DNA of 64,000 nt from Siphonobacter sp. BAB-5405 (GCF_002872335.1 NZ_NJAG01000007.1:1-64000); one strand, 5' to 3'; counted from the first letter of the stretch, positions 8,469 through 18,298 are shown. Notes: generated by a model from the letters alone, not told the origin. Made by a program: numbers and translations.

Positions 8469-8511
8469 CTTATTAATTTTTAACGTTACTATATCGTTTT
8501 AATAACCAATA

Positions 8512-9990
8512 CTATAAATCAACCATTTGTACCATTAGCTTTTCCAACTCACGATAGGCACTACCAAAATCAGAATCATACTGTTGCAGATTCAGAGCAA
8601 AGGCGTACTGTTCCCCGTTTTTACCAGTGAAATAGCCCGCATAGGCACGGGAGCCGCCAATACTTCCACTTTTGGCCCGTACGTTATCAGCGGCTCGGGT
8701 GCCCCTACCCAGATTCTTAACGGTACCGTTTTTTCCAAAAATAGCAATCGTTGAATAAAAGACCGGGAAGTACGGCTCACGGGCTGCAGAGGCTAGAATT
8801 TCGGTCATGTTATCCAGGGTAAGTACACTTTGAGGAGAGAGACCGCTGCCATCCTTGATGCGAAAACCGGGTAGTTTCAGTCCTTTGGCTTTCCAGACGT
8901 CCTGTAAAGCCCGCACCCCTTCTTCGGTGGTATTGCCATAATTGAGAGCGACCCCAACCGTTTTCAGAAAAGCTTCGGCGTATAAATTGATACTCTGAAA
9001 GTTACACTCCGTGATTAAGTCTTTCAGTACGGGTGACTGTACGACACTCAGGGTATCCCGTGTAGCCGGTCGGGCATTTGTACGCAGGTAGTCAAACGCC
9101 GTTGTGGGCTCCTGACCCGTCATGATTCCGTTTTCTGCCAACAAATCCCGTAGCGACTGGGCCGCGTACAGGCCCGGATGGGCAATGCTGCCGGATACGC
9201 CAAATTCCTTCGGACCTTTGGGTACAAATCCATCCAAAAAATACTGCGTCCCCAGCGGTGACGTATAGATATTAACCTGATCACCTGTTTTGGCAGCATC
9301 CGTCCGTACCCGGTTGATGAGCGTGTAGCGGGGCAGTGCAGGCTCCGTTCGCAGCAGAGCGGCCGAATCGCCTACCTGACTACCGGGCTTAAATACGGCC
9401 CGGAATTTGTTTTCATTCACATTCAATCCGCTCACCCCCGCCCCGTAGTAGTTGCCCAGATCATCCCAGGGCCAACCGCCGGGTATCGTATTTTCGTCGA
9501 AAAGCGTACCGTCACCAATAACCTGACCCGTCACGTAGCGGATGCTTTTAGCCTGGAGAGCGGTCATCCAGCTTTTCAGGAGTTCAGAGAGTGTAGGCGT
9601 ACTTTTAAATCGACCACTGCCCAGCGAGGGATCGCCGGAGCCGCGAATCCAGAGGTTTCCCAGCAGCGTATCATTGCGGAGGATGCCGTCGGTTTCGAGC
9701 GTGGTGGTATACGTATAGTTTTCATTCAGTACCGCCAGTGCCGTAGCCGTAGTGATAAGCTTCATCGTTGAGGCCGGTGGTACGGACTTGCGATGCTGAT
9801 AAGCCAGCACGGTTTCACCCGTACGCGTCGACTTGATACAGGCGGATACGAAGCCGTGTTGCATGAAAAAACTGGTTTGGAGTGAATCCAAATGGCGGAT
9901 GAGAGCATCACGTACAAGCGTATCGGGTTTCTGAGCAAAGGTCTGGGAAGAAAAAAACAGCGATAAAAGCAGAAAATAGATGCGATTCAT
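8512..9990 (-). CDS. dacB: D-alanyl-D-alanine carboxypeptidase/endopeptidase, PBP4 type
   Basis: Periplasmic S13-family penicillin-binding protein that trims peptidoglycan peptides or cuts cross-links. The N-terminus is a signal peptide ending FFSSQTFAQ. The three active-site motifs are present: SxxK as STMK near residue 77, SxN as SIN near residue 333, and KSG (family KTG) near residue 442. The 492 residues include the extra domain between the first two motifs that typifies the PBP4 class. It precedes the DUF1003 gene on the same strand. Confidence 0.92.
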   Translation of the reverse strand: MNRIYFLLLSLFFSSQTFAQKPDTLVRDALIRHLDSLQTSFFMQHGFVSACIKSTRTGETVLAYQHRKSVPPASTMKLITTATALAVLNENYTYTTTLETDGILRNDTLLGNLWIRGSGDPSLGSGRFKSTPTLSELLKSWMTALQAKSIRYVTGQVIGDGTLFDENTIPGGWPWDDLGNYYGAGVSGLNVNENKFRAVFKPGSQVGDSAALLRTEPALPRYTLINRVRTDAAKTGDQVNIYTSPLGTQYFLDGFVPKGPKEFGVSGSIAHPGLYAAQSLRDLLAENGIMTGQEPTTAFDYLRTNARPATRDTLSVVQSPVLKDLITECNFQSINLYAEAFLKTVGVALNYGNTTEEGVRALQDVWKAKGLKLPGFRIKDGSGLSPQSVLTLDNMTEILASAAREPYFPVFYSTIAIFGKNGTVKNLGRGTRAADNVRAKSGSIGGSRAYAGYFTGKNGEQYAFALNLQQYDSDFGSAYRELEKLMVQMVDL

Positions 9991-10284
9991 TGGTGTTTGA
10001 CAAGGAGTAGGATGCTCAACTTCGTAATTCTTTTGGTAGCTTTGCCTGATTTGCTAGCAACTAACTAAGAAGCCACAGGTGTAGACCGACACGAATGTAC
10101 ACCGCTTTTCCGCCTGAAAACAGGGTACGCCCTATGAAATCTTACCCAAAGATGCTTCAGGCAGCAAGCGGAATTCCTTCTCCGATTTAAAACCCTCCAT
10201 CCCACCATCGGGACACCGCCCTCTGAGGAGTCAGCGGTGGAAGGTTCGGCAAAAACTGGATCGCTGTGGCTGTATGATGATACG

Positions 10285-11703
10285 ATGAAACTAACTTTTT
10301 GGGGTGCAGCCCGGCAGGTGACGGGCAGTATGTATTTACTGGAGCTGGAGGATAATTACCGAATTCTGATTGATTGTGGTACCAATATGGAGCGAAATCT
10401 GGAAGAGGAGGAAGAAAATAAGCCCTTGTTCCCCTTTGACGCTTCAAGCCTGAATCTGGTGTTGCTCACCCACGCTCACATCGACCATTCCGGGAATATA
10501 CCCAATCTATACCGCGACGGCTACGAAGGTCAGGTCTTGTGTACGACCCCTACCTACGAGCTTTCCCGACTGCTGTTAATGGATGCGGCTCACCTGAACC
10601 AGAAGAAACTGCAACGGGCCACGGGCGATTCCAACAAAAAGAAGAAACGGATGGCCCGCCTCGAAAAAAAGGGCGATCTGTACCTGGACAAACAGGTCGA
10701 TGACTCCCTGGAAAACTTCGTTACCATCGCGTTTAATCAGAAATTCCAGGTTACGGACAACCTGTGGCTGACCTTCATTCCGGCAGGTCACCTGCTGGGA
10801 GCGGCTCACATCATTCTGGAAACGAAAGAAAACGGAGAGAAAAAATCGATTTGCTTTTCGGGTGATCTGGGGCGTAAAAATTATCCCCTGCACGTCGAGC
10901 CCAGCCCCGTACCGCAGGTGGATTATCTGGTTTGTGAAAGCACCTACGGTAGCCGTTTACACGAAGATAACCGTTCCCCCGAGGAAGCTCTGGCCGATGT
11001 GATTCGCCGTACCTGCATCAATATTCCGGGGCGTCTGATTATTCCTGCTTTCTCAGTAGGCCGGACGCAGGCTTTACTCTTTACGCTGAATCGCCTGTAT
11101 TCCGAGCAGGGTTTTAAACCGATTCGCGTATTTAGCGACAGCCCCTTGGCTCATTCGACGACGAAAGTTTACGATCGTCACAGCAAATTTCTCAATCCCG
11201 AATCGCAGGACTTTAAACAAAAGCACGGTCGTCTGTTCGATTTTCAGAACCTGACTTTTATCGAAAGTGAAAAGGCGAGTCGGGCCATCTCCAATCATAA
11301 CGAACCCTGTATCATTATTTCAGCTTCGGGCATGGTTTCCGGTGGCCGGGTCGAACAACACGTGGCCGCCAACATCGGCAATCCGTACTGTACGATTCTG
11401 CTGGTAGGTTACGCCGCCGAAGATACGCTGGGCTGGCGATTGCTGAACGGACAGAATACGCTACGAATCAAGGACAACGAATACGCGGTTCAGGCAAAAA
11501 TTGAAAAAATTGATGTCTTCAGTGGACACGGTGATCAGCAGGATCTCGTAAATTTTGTCAAACAACAATCGCCGCAGAAACTTAAAAAGATTTTTCTCAT
11601 TCACGGCGAAGAAACCTCCATGCAAACCTTTGCCAATCGACTTAATGACGAAGGTTTCGACGATGTCCGGATTCCCCTGAAAGGAGAGAGTTTCGAATTA
11701 TAA
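10285..11703 (+). CDS. Metallo-beta-lactamase fold, beta-CASP RNA-processing-type hydrolase
   Basis: I start at the ATG at 10285 (MKLTFWGAARQVTGSMYLL), the usual family N-terminus. Zinc-binding motifs are visible in order: HAHIDHSG, AGHLLGAAH, FSGDLGR and later SGHGD. The beta-CASP domain is marked by YGSRLH, SDSPLA and SASGMVSGGRVEQH. The C-terminal FLIHGEETSM and a short RMMBL-like end complete the family architecture, for about 472 residues. Such proteins are RNA exo/endonucleases related to CPSF-73; the target here is unknown. Confidence 0.88.
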   Translation: MKLTFWGAARQVTGSMYLLELEDNYRILIDCGTNMERNLEEEEENKPLFPFDASSLNLVLLTHAHIDHSGNIPNLYRDGYEGQVLCTTPTYELSRLLLMDAAHLNQKKLQRATGDSNKKKKRMARLEKKGDLYLDKQVDDSLENFVTIAFNQKFQVTDNLWLTFIPAGHLLGAAHIILETKENGEKKSICFSGDLGRKNYPLHVEPSPVPQVDYLVCESTYGSRLHEDNRSPEEALADVIRRTCINIPGRLIIPAFSVGRTQALLFTLNRLYSEQGFKPIRVFSDSPLAHSTTKVYDRHSKFLNPESQDFKQKHGRLFDFQNLTFIESEKASRAISNHNEPCIIISASGMVSGGRVEQHVAANIGNPYCTILLVGYAAEDTLGWRLLNGQNTLRIKDNEYAVQAKIEKIDVFSGHGDQQDLVNFVKQQSPQKLKKIFLIHGEETSMQTFANRLNDEGFDDVRIPLKGESFEL

Positions 11704-11853
11704 ATCGTTTACTAAAGCGGAAAGAACGGCGAGGCATTCGTTACTCAAAATGCTAATTTCCACCGTAACCCCGCTTTTCTTATTACTTTTGTTGTGTTCT
11801 AACCTTTGGGTACGTGGCCAATGGCTCACGAATAAGAACTCAGAAACTTGTTT

Positions 11854-12807
11854 ATGCGAACATTACTCGACTTTGAACGGCCCATTGCCGAACTCGAATC
11901 CCGAATTGACGAAATGAAACGGCTGGCCGCCGACAAAAACCTTGATGTTTCGGCAGCTACCGCAGTCTTAGAAAACCAGTTAGTAGATCTTAAGAAAGAG
12001 ACGTTTCGTAACCTGACTCGCTGGCAGCGGGTACAAGTTTCGCGTCACCCCGATCGTCCGTATACGCAGGATTACCTGCACCGGATCTGTACGGATTTTA
12101 TTGAAATCCATGGCGATCGTCAGGTTGCCGATGATAAGGCGATTGTGGGTGGTTTTGCGAATATCGATGGTCACCCCGTCATGATCATTGGTCAGCAGAA
12201 AGGCCGTAATACCAAAGAGCGGCAGTACCGCAACTTCGGTATGCCCAACCCCGAAGGCTATCGCAAGGCCCTGCGTCTGATGAAAATGGCAGAAAAATTC
12301 AACTGTCCCATCATTACGCTTATTGATACGCCCGGTGCGTTCCCCGGACTGGAAGCGGAAGAACGCGGACAGGGTGAAGCCATTGCCCGTAATCTTCGGG
12401 ATATGTTCATGTTAACCGTACCCGTCATTTGTATCGTCATTGGCGAAGGAGCTTCCGGTGGAGCCCTGGGTATTGCCATTGGTGATCAGGTACTGATGCT
12501 GGAAAATACCTGGTATTCGGTGATCTCTCCGGAATCCTGCTCGTCGATCCTCTGGCGGAGCTGGGATTACAAGGAACAGGCCGCTGAAGCCCTCAAGCTT
12601 ACCGCAACGGACATGAGTAGCAATGGACTGGTCGATGGAATCATTCCTGAACCCCTCGGCGGTGCTCACCTCGACCACGACCGGATGTCCGAAATTCTCA
12701 AAGGAGAAATCATCAACCGACTCATTGCCCTACAGGCTCTTTCACCCGAAGAACGGATCAATCAACGCATTGAGAAATTCTCAAAAATGGGCGTGTTTGT
12801 TGAGTAA
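11854..12807 (+). CDS. accA: Acetyl-CoA carboxylase carboxyltransferase subunit alpha
   Basis: Catalyses, with AccD, transfer of the carboxyl group from biotin to acetyl-CoA, the first step of fatty acid synthesis. The ATG at 11854 ([15 protein letters not shown]) is preferred over the upstream TTG. Family landmarks include [58 protein letters not shown] and [11 protein letters not shown]; the 317 residues match family length. accD is not next to it. A -7 box TACTTTTG at 11784-11791 lies 62 bases upstream. Confidence 0.97.
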   Translation: MRTLLDFERPIAELESRIDEMKRLAADKNLDVSAATAVLENQLVDLKKETFRNLTRWQRVQVSRHPDRPYTQDYLHRICTDFIEIHGDRQVADDKAIVGGFANIDGHPVMIIGQQKGRNTKERQYRNFGMPNPEGYRKALRLMKMAEKFNCPIITLIDTPGAFPGLEAEERGQGEAIARNLRDMFMLTVPVICIVIGEGASGGALGIAIGDQVLMLENTWYSVISPESCSSILWRSWDYKEQAAEALKLTATDMSSNGLVDGIIPEPLGGAHLDHDRMSEILKGEIINRLIALQALSPEERINQRIEKFSKMGVFVE

Positions 12808-12813
12808 GTTTTC

Positions 12814-12859
12814 GCGATCGGCTACCGTATTTCTGGTACGCCACGGGTAGACCGATCGC
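12814..12859 (+). terminator. Possible terminator after accA
   Basis: Stem gcgatcgg/ccgatcgc with further tacc/ggta pairing, then a short T/C-rich tract. It is weak because the T run is interrupted. Confidence 0.4.
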
Positions 12860-12872
12860 TATTCTTCTTCCT

Positions 12873-13484
12873 ATGATTAAAAACCTCATTTTCGATATGG
12901 GGAATGTCATCATTGATATTGACGTTCCTCTCACCTATCGGGCGTTTGCCGAACTGGCGGGTATTTCTGAAGAAGAAGCCACGCGTCTGTTTCACGAAAA
13001 AGCGTTCTTCCATCAGTTTGAGATTGGAAAAATTAACGAAGCGGATTTTAAAGCGTTGCTTCGTAAAGAATTCAATAGCGACTGGTCGGACGAAACCATC
13101 GATACGGCCTGGTGTACGCTGTTGCTCGACATGCCCAAGGCCCGCCTCGATCGCATTCAGGAACTCCGTAAATCGTATCGCGTATTTCTGTTGAGTAATA
13201 CGAATCCCATTCACGTTCGGGAAATCGTGAAGCGAGCCGCCGCCATGGGCTATGATTTCATGAGTCTCTTTGAAAAACCTTTTCTTTCGTACGAAATGGG
13301 TTTCATGAAACCCGATCCGGAATTTTACCGTCACGCCCTCCAGGAAGGGGGTGGCCTTTTGCCGGAAGAAAGTGTATTTATTGACGATAACGCTGATAAT
13401 ATTGAATCAGCTGCAACCGTTGGTATACAAACCATCTGGTTGAATCCGCTCGGCACCGTACTTGATAAATTACTCGATTACTAA
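12873..13484 (+). CDS. HAD-family phosphatase, YihX-like
   Basis: The N-terminus IFDMGNVIIDID carries the nucleophile Asp of motif I in the form FDxGNV, typical of the HAD subfamily IA group around YihX (glucose-1-phosphate phosphatase). Motif II is FLLSNTN, motif III Lys is in GFMKPDPEFY, and motif IV is FIDDNADN. At 203 residues it has the length of that group. The substrate is uncertain. It starts 65 bases after accA and 36 bases before the protease gene, so accA, this gene and the protease may be read together unless the weak hairpin between them stops transcription. Confidence 0.82.
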   Translation: MIKNLIFDMGNVIIDIDVPLTYRAFAELAGISEEEATRLFHEKAFFHQFEIGKINEADFKALLRKEFNSDWSDETIDTAWCTLLLDMPKARLDRIQELRKSYRVFLLSNTNPIHVREIVKRAAAMGYDFMSLFEKPFLSYEMGFMKPDPEFYRHALQEGGGLLPEESVFIDDNADNIESAATVGIQTIWLNPLGTVLDKLLDY

Positions 13485-13520
13485 CCCGCCGGAGCCACAT
13501 TTCTCGAAAGCCTTGACTGT

Positions 13521-14669
13521 ATGAGCCGTACCCGGCGTCGTTTATATACCCAACTCATTTTATTTGTTCTAACCATTGTGACCACGACGATTGCGGGGGC
13601 AGAATGGACGAACGGAACTTCTCTTTTTTACGCCAATCCTCCCTTGACCCTTTCGGACATTCTGGGCGGACTGGCGTTTTCACTTCCTTTTCTGGCAGTA
13701 CTGACTGTACATGAATTTGGCCATTATTTCACGGCTCGCCTCAACAAGGTTAAGGTTACACTACCCTACTACATTCCCCTCTGGCTCGGCCCTTTCACTA
13801 CGATTGGTACTATGGGAGCATTTATCAAGCTCCGTAGCCGGGTCAAGACCAATATTCAGTACTTTGACATCGGCATAGCGGGACCGCTGGCGGGCTTTTT
13901 CGTGGCTTTGGGCCTACTTTGGTACGGCTTTACCCACTTACCACCACCGGATTATATCTTTACGGTACATCCTGAGTGGCGGCAGTTCGGCAGTAACTAT
14001 GCCCAGTATGTGTATACCCCACAAGCCATGGAAGGCCGGGGGGCAGTAGGCCTGGGGGATAATCTTCTGTTTTGGTTTTTCAAGAAATACGTTGCCATTG
14101 GTACCGTACCGCACCAGTACGATCTGGTGAATTACCCCTTTTTGTTCGCGGGTTATCTATCCCTGTTTTTTACGGCTCTGAACTTGTTCCCCATCGGTCA
14201 GCTCGATGGTGGGCACATTTTGTACGGACTTGTGGGGCGTCGGGTTCACCAGATTATATCCCCGATTATCTTCGTGGGATTTCTGTTCTACGCAGGCCTG
14301 GGCTGGTTCCGGTACCAGGATTTTGTCGTGGCCGATACCAATGACTTTCTCATTCAGGCGGGATACCTGCTGGCTTATATCGGCATGTTGTTTCTGGCTC
14401 TAAGCCGGATTCACGACGATCGACTGATCGTCGTTGCCCTAGCTCTGGGTATTGTACTCAGTCAGCTGGTTCTTAGTTATTTCTTTCCGCAACTCGAAGG
14501 CTACCGGGGTTTTGTACCCTTTGCTTTCATGCTGGGACGATTCCTGGGTATTCACCATCCACCAGCCGATTACGAAGTTCCCATTGGCTGGCCCCGTCAG
14601 ATTCTGGGCTGGTTTTCGCTGGCCGTTTTCGTGGTCTGTTTCAGTCCCCAACCCTTCGTAGTGTATTAA
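13521..14669 (+). CDS. Site-2 protease family (M50) membrane metalloprotease
   Basis: Polytopic membrane protein of 382 residues. The zinc motif HEFGH is at residues 64-68 inside a transmembrane helix, and the second motif NLFPIGQLDGGH near residues 221-232 supplies the third ligand, Asp. Several further hydrophobic helices follow. Such enzymes cut substrates within the membrane. No PDZ domain is visible, so it belongs to the simple group rather than the RseP type. Its substrate is unknown. Confidence 0.87.
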   Translation: MSRTRRRLYTQLILFVLTIVTTTIAGAEWTNGTSLFYANPPLTLSDILGGLAFSLPFLAVLTVHEFGHYFTARLNKVKVTLPYYIPLWLGPFTTIGTMGAFIKLRSRVKTNIQYFDIGIAGPLAGFFVALGLLWYGFTHLPPPDYIFTVHPEWRQFGSNYAQYVYTPQAMEGRGAVGLGDNLLFWFFKKYVAIGTVPHQYDLVNYPFLFAGYLSLFFTALNLFPIGQLDGGHILYGLVGRRVHQIISPIIFVGFLFYAGLGWFRYQDFVVADTNDFLIQAGYLLAYIGMLFLALSRIHDDRLIVVALALGIVLSQLVLSYFFPQLEGYRGFVPFAFMLGRFLGIHHPPADYEVPIGWPRQILGWFSLAVFVVCFSPQPFVVY

Positions 14670-14758
14670 ACTTCGGCTTAGGAAAGGATTTTTAGTAATT
14701 TTCCCGGGAAGTTAGTATTTCACTTCAACCAACCGAGAACCCTAAACTATAGACGCTG

Positions 14759-15322
14759 ATGTTTCGTTGGCTCGCCGCAAGCCTTTTCCGTTTATCGGGC
14801 TGGAAAACTGCCGGTCCTTCTCCGAAAGCATTACCCAAGTTTGTACTCATGGTGGCTCCGCACGCCACTTCTACCGACTTCTTTGTCGGGGTTGGAGCAC
14901 GGGCCGCCATTGATACCTGGATTTATTACTTAGGAAAAAAAGAGCTGTTCAAACCTGCTCCGGTCGCCTGGTTCATGAAGGCACTGGGTGGTTATCCCGT
15001 GGATCGAGGACGAACCAAAAACTTCGTCGACAGTGTAGTCGATCTGTTTAACAGCAAAAAGGAATTTCGGATTTGCATTACGCCGGAAGGGACTCGGGCT
15101 GATGTTACGGAGCTGAAAACGGGCTTTTACTACATGGCCTTGGGAGCGAACGTACCGATTGTATTCTGTGCCTTCGATTATGGTCGGAAACTGGTGTACT
15201 TTGACGAACCATTCTGGCCTACGGGCAACTGGGAGCAGGACAAAATCGTCATGGCCCGCTTTTTCGATACGGTACACGGAACGAAAAAATCCTGGATACG
15301 CAATTATCTGTCTCAGGCCTGA
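14759..15322 (+). CDS. PlsC-like 1-acyl-glycerol-phosphate acyltransferase
   Basis: The short 187-residue protein carries the acyltransferase HxxxxD motif as HATSTD (residues 35-40) and the substrate-binding motif EGTR (residues 110-113), spaced as in PlsC-like enzymes. It lacks a clear N-terminal transmembrane helix. A role in phospholipid or lipid A acylation is plausible. Its last ten bases overlap the 3' end of the converging lpxB gene. Confidence 0.82.
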   Translation: MFRWLAASLFRLSGWKTAGPSPKALPKFVLMVAPHATSTDFFVGVGARAAIDTWIYYLGKKELFKPAPVAWFMKALGGYPVDRGRTKNFVDSVVDLFNSKKEFRICITPEGTRADVTELKTGFYYMALGANVPIVFCAFDYGRKLVYFDEPFWPTGNWEQDKIVMARFFDTVHGTKKSWIRNYLSQA

Positions 15323-16419
15323 TTTTTCAGGTACGCTACCATGCGGCGACCCGCTCGTTCGGAGGCTCCGGTTTCGCCCATTTTTTCGTGTAGATCCTGG
15401 TACTGACGCAGCATCTTCTCGCGACTCGTTCCCTGCACAATCTTTTGCAACTCCTGAGCGATCTGTTCGGTCGTTAGGTCGTGCTGAATCAATTCTTTGA
15501 CGACTTCCTGATTGGCAATCAGATTCACCAGCGAAATATACGGCACGCGAATCAGGCGTTTGGCGATGTGATACGACAATCCGTTGGCCTCGTAGCAGAC
15601 GACCTCCGGAACGTTAAACAGAGCGGTTTCCAGCGTTGCCGTACCCGAAGTAACCAGAGCCGCGTGAGCAACGGTCAGTAAATCGTAGGACGCATTGGTT
15701 ACAAATGACACGTCCGATACGGAAGTTTCGTACAGCGTCTCGGACAAGTTGGAAACCTTAGCCACCACAAATTGATAGTCGGGGAACTGGTTTCGTACCG
15801 ATAACATCTTCGGCAACACCCGGCGTACCTCTTCTACCCGACTGCCCGGCAATAAGGCAATGATCGGACGGGAATCGAGCCTGTTTTTTGTTTGGAAATC
15901 CGGATCGGGCGTAAAGGAATCAATGGCATCCAACAGCGGATTTCCTACGTAATCGACCTCGTAATCAAACTTCCGAAAAAAGTCCACTTCGAATGGAAAA
16001 ATACAAAACATGCGATCCACTACCCGCTTGATCTTCAGTGCTCGTTTCTGATTCCAGGCCCATACTTTCGGGGAAATGTAGTAGAACGTCCGGATGCCGT
16101 GCTGTTTGGCAAAAGTCGCCATTCGCAGGTTAAATCCGGCGTAATCAATGAGAATCAGAACATCGGGTTGAAAGGCCAGAATCTGGGCTTTGCATTCCTT
16201 CATCTGCCGCCGGATCGTACTCAGATTTTTGGCCACCTCCCAAAAACCCATAAACGCCGAATCGCGGTAATGATGTAGTAATTCGGCTCCGGCCGCCTCC
16301 ATATCTTCCCCACCCCAGCATTGGATAATCGCCGACGCATCGTGCTGACGAATGCCCTTAATCAGGTTTGATCCGTGTAAATCACCCGAGCGTTCGCCGG
16401 CAATGAGGAAGTACTTCAT
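15313..16419 (-). CDS. lpxB: Lipid-A-disaccharide synthase
   Basis: Peripheral inner-membrane GT19 glycosyltransferase joining UDP-2,3-diacylglucosamine and lipid X in lipid A synthesis. Markers are the N-terminal AGERSGDLHG, CWGGEDMEAAGAELLHHY, LIDYAGFN, YYISPKVWAWN, FPFEVDFF, YVGNPLLD, LLPGSR, and the C-terminal SGTATLE and PEVVCYEAN. The 368 residues match the family. An inverted repeat (16441-16558) separates it from the upstream PTPS gene on the same strand. Confidence 0.96.
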   Translation of the reverse strand: MKYFLIAGERSGDLHGSNLIKGIRQHDASAIIQCWGGEDMEAAGAELLHHYRDSAFMGFWEVAKNLSTIRRQMKECKAQILAFQPDVLILIDYAGFNLRMATFAKQHGIRTFYYISPKVWAWNQKRALKIKRVVDRMFCIFPFEVDFFRKFDYEVDYVGNPLLDAIDSFTPDPDFQTKNRLDSRPIIALLPGSRVEEVRRVLPKMLSVRNQFPDYQFVVAKVSNLSETLYETSVSDVSFVTNASYDLLTVAHAALVTSGTATLETALFNVPEVVCYEANGLSYHIAKRLIRVPYISLVNLIANQEVVKELIQHDLTTEQIAQELQKIVQGTSREKMLRQYQDLHEKMGETGASERAGRRMVAYLKNQA

Positions 16420-16440
16420 TTAGTTGACAGTTTTCAATTT

Positions 16441-16558
16441 CTAGTTTTCAGTTTGGAACTTACCGTTTTCAGTAAAACTACGTACTCACTATTGAATGGA
16501 ATTGGCCCATTACAGTAGCTAAATTACTGAAAACGGTAAACTGCAAATTGAAAACTAG
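16441..16558. repeat. Long intergenic inverted repeat, GTTTTCAG-type
   Basis: Two 35-base arms, 16441-16475 and 16524-16558, pair with about five mismatches around the words ctagttttca and taccgttttcagtaa. The spacer is 48 bases. It fills the gap between the PTPS-like gene and lpxB and resembles arms at 21151-21240, 48819-48957 and 54892-55062. Confidence 0.8.
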
Positions 16559-16560
16559 TT

Positions 16561-16980
16561 TTACCCGAAATACTCCACAAAATTCTTGGGTGTTTCGATG
16601 AGTTTCAGGCTGTGGAGCTGGCTGCGGCCCTGCGTGGATTCGGTGACGACGGGGGCCAGAATCTTCCAGATTTCCATGATGAATACTTCACAGGTCGGAA
16701 TTTTATCCTTCAGAAAATCTACTTCCAGATTCAGATTCCGGTGATCGACCCGCTCGACAATCTGCTCCTTGACGATCTTGCCCAGCTGTTTCATGTCCAT
16801 CACAAAACCCGTATCCGGATGCGGTGTGCCTTTGACCGTTACAATCAATTCGAAGTTATGTCCGTGATAGTACGGATTGGCACAGGGGCCGAATACTTCA
16901 AAGTTCTGTTCGTCGCTCCAACTCGGATTATAAACCCGGTGAGCCGCGTTAAAATGTTCTACTCTTGATACGTATACCAT
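16561..16980 (-). CDS. 6-pyruvoyltetrahydropterin synthase / QueD family
   Basis: The T-fold enzyme converts dihydroneopterin triphosphate either to 6-pyruvoyltetrahydropterin or to 6-carboxytetrahydropterin for queuosine. Zinc ligands His14, His39 and His41 and the catalytic Cys33 are visible in GPCANPYYHGHNF. The spacing C-x5-HGH is that of animal-type PTPS, not the shorter spacing usual in QueD. VDHRNLN and PTCEVF with LIETPKN complete the active site. No other queuosine or pterin gene is nearby. A -7-like box (CAAAGGTA, 17054-17061) lies 74 bases upstream on the minus strand. Confidence 0.85.
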   Translation of the reverse strand: MVYVSRVEHFNAAHRVYNPSWSDEQNFEVFGPCANPYYHGHNFELIVTVKGTPHPDTGFVMDMKQLGKIVKEQIVERVDHRNLNLEVDFLKDKIPTCEVFIMEIWKILAPVVTESTQGRSQLHSLKLIETPKNFVEYFG

Positions 16981-17332
16981 CGTTCAGTGTGTTCTAAAGC
17001 CTCGTTTCTATCCGTCACGGTGGGAACGACCTAGCACCGCTGAAAATAGACCGCAAAGGTACGCTTTTCTCAACGGATTTAATACGTAACCTCTTTTAAT
17101 GATTCCACAGGACGGATTTCGTAGGTTTATACGTCAGCCAAGGTTAAATTTTGATGTTCATTTATAGGATACGTACTATTTTATCTTTTCATATACCGAT
17201 ACGCATTGCAGATATTATTAGATAAATACAATTTATTCATTAAATCTTGACTAGGTTTTCGTAGGGAGTCCTCCTACCTTTGTTTCCTTATATTTTACGC
17301 ATCAGAAATCTCTCCATACCCTGCGAGTATCT
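16981..17332. other. Divergent intergenic region
   Basis: This 352-base gap between the PTPS-like gene (minus) and hldD (plus) contains no ORF. It holds -7 boxes facing both ways: CAAAGGTA (17054-17061, minus) and TACCTTTG (17275-17282, plus). The middle is AT-rich. Confidence 0.5.
17247..17282 (+). promoter_or_regulatory. Candidate promoter of hldD
   Basis: TTGACT at 17247 and TACCTTTG at 17275-17282. The -7 box is a perfect match, but the 25-base spacer is longer than the usual 17-23, so the -33 assignment is doubtful. Confidence 0.4.
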
Positions 17333-18298
17333 ATGATTATTGTTACCGGAGCTGCTGGCTTTATTGGAAGTAATCTTATCCAAAGGCTAAATCAGGATAA
17401 ATTCAACTTTATCATCGCCGTTGATGATTTCTCGGATCCTGTCAAACGCAAAAATCTGGAAAATAAACAGATTCAGGAGTACGTTGATCGGGAGCATTTC
17501 TTCGACTGGCTCGATCAGAATTATCATGAAGTAGAGTTTATTTTTCATATTGGTGCCCGCACGGATACCACGGAATTTAACTACGAGATTTTTGATCATC
17601 TCAACGTTAATTATTCCAAGCAAATCTGGCGTAAATGCGTAGCCTACCAAATTCCTTTGGTATACGCTTCGTCTGCCGCTACCTACGGACTGGGTGAATT
17701 AGGCTACGAGGACAACGAAACGTTAATCCCTCAGCTTAAGCCTCTTAACCCCTACGGAGATTCTAAAAATCAATTTGATATCTGGGCGTTAGAGCAGGAA
17801 GAAAAACCCTTCTTCTGGGCGGGTTTGAAATTCTTCAACGTATACGGCCCTAACGAGTATCACAAAGGCCGCATGGCTTCGGTGATTATGCACGCTCACC
17901 GGCAGATTAAGGCTACGGGACAGATGAAGCTTTTCCGTTCGCATAACCCTGAGTTCAAGGATGGCGAACAAATGCGGGATTTTGTGTACGTGAAAGATGT
18001 AGTAGAAGTTTGCCTCTTTCTGATGTACAGCCGCAAGCATTCGGGGATTTACAACCTCGGTAGTGGAAAAGCCCGTACCTTCCTGGATCTGGTGACGAAC
18101 ACGTTCAAAGCCATGAACCTGGAACCCCAGATTGATTTCATTGATACGCCCATCGACATTCGCGATACGTACCAGTACTTCACGGAAGCAGCCATGAGTA
18201 AACTTCGTTCCATTGGTTATGAAAAGCCCTTCCACACGCTGGAAGAAGGCGTTGCCGATTACGTAGGGAATTATCTGGCGAGCGAACGTTACGTATAA
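17333..18298 (+). CDS. hldD: ADP-L-glycero-D-manno-heptose-6-epimerase
   Basis: Extended short-chain dehydrogenase that makes the L-glycero heptose donor for the LPS core. The NADP-binding TGAAGFIGSN is at residues 5-14. SSAATYG and the YxxxK pair in NPYGDSKNQFD supply the catalytic residues, and FFNVYGPNEYHKGRMASV is characteristic of HldD. Length 321 fits. The gene has its own terminator. No heptose kinase or heptosyltransferase gene is nearby. Confidence 0.94.
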   Translation: MIIVTGAAGFIGSNLIQRLNQDKFNFIIAVDDFSDPVKRKNLENKQIQEYVDREHFFDWLDQNYHEVEFIFHIGARTDTTEFNYEIFDHLNVNYSKQIWRKCVAYQIPLVYASSAATYGLGELGYEDNETLIPQLKPLNPYGDSKNQFDIWALEQEEKPFFWAGLKFFNVYGPNEYHKGRMASVIMHAHRQIKATGQMKLFRSHNPEFKDGEQMRDFVYVKDVVEVCLFLMYSRKHSGIYNLGSGKARTFLDLVTNTFKAMNLEPQIDFIDTPIDIRDTYQYFTEAAMSKLRSIGYEKPFHTLEEGVADYVGNYLASERYV

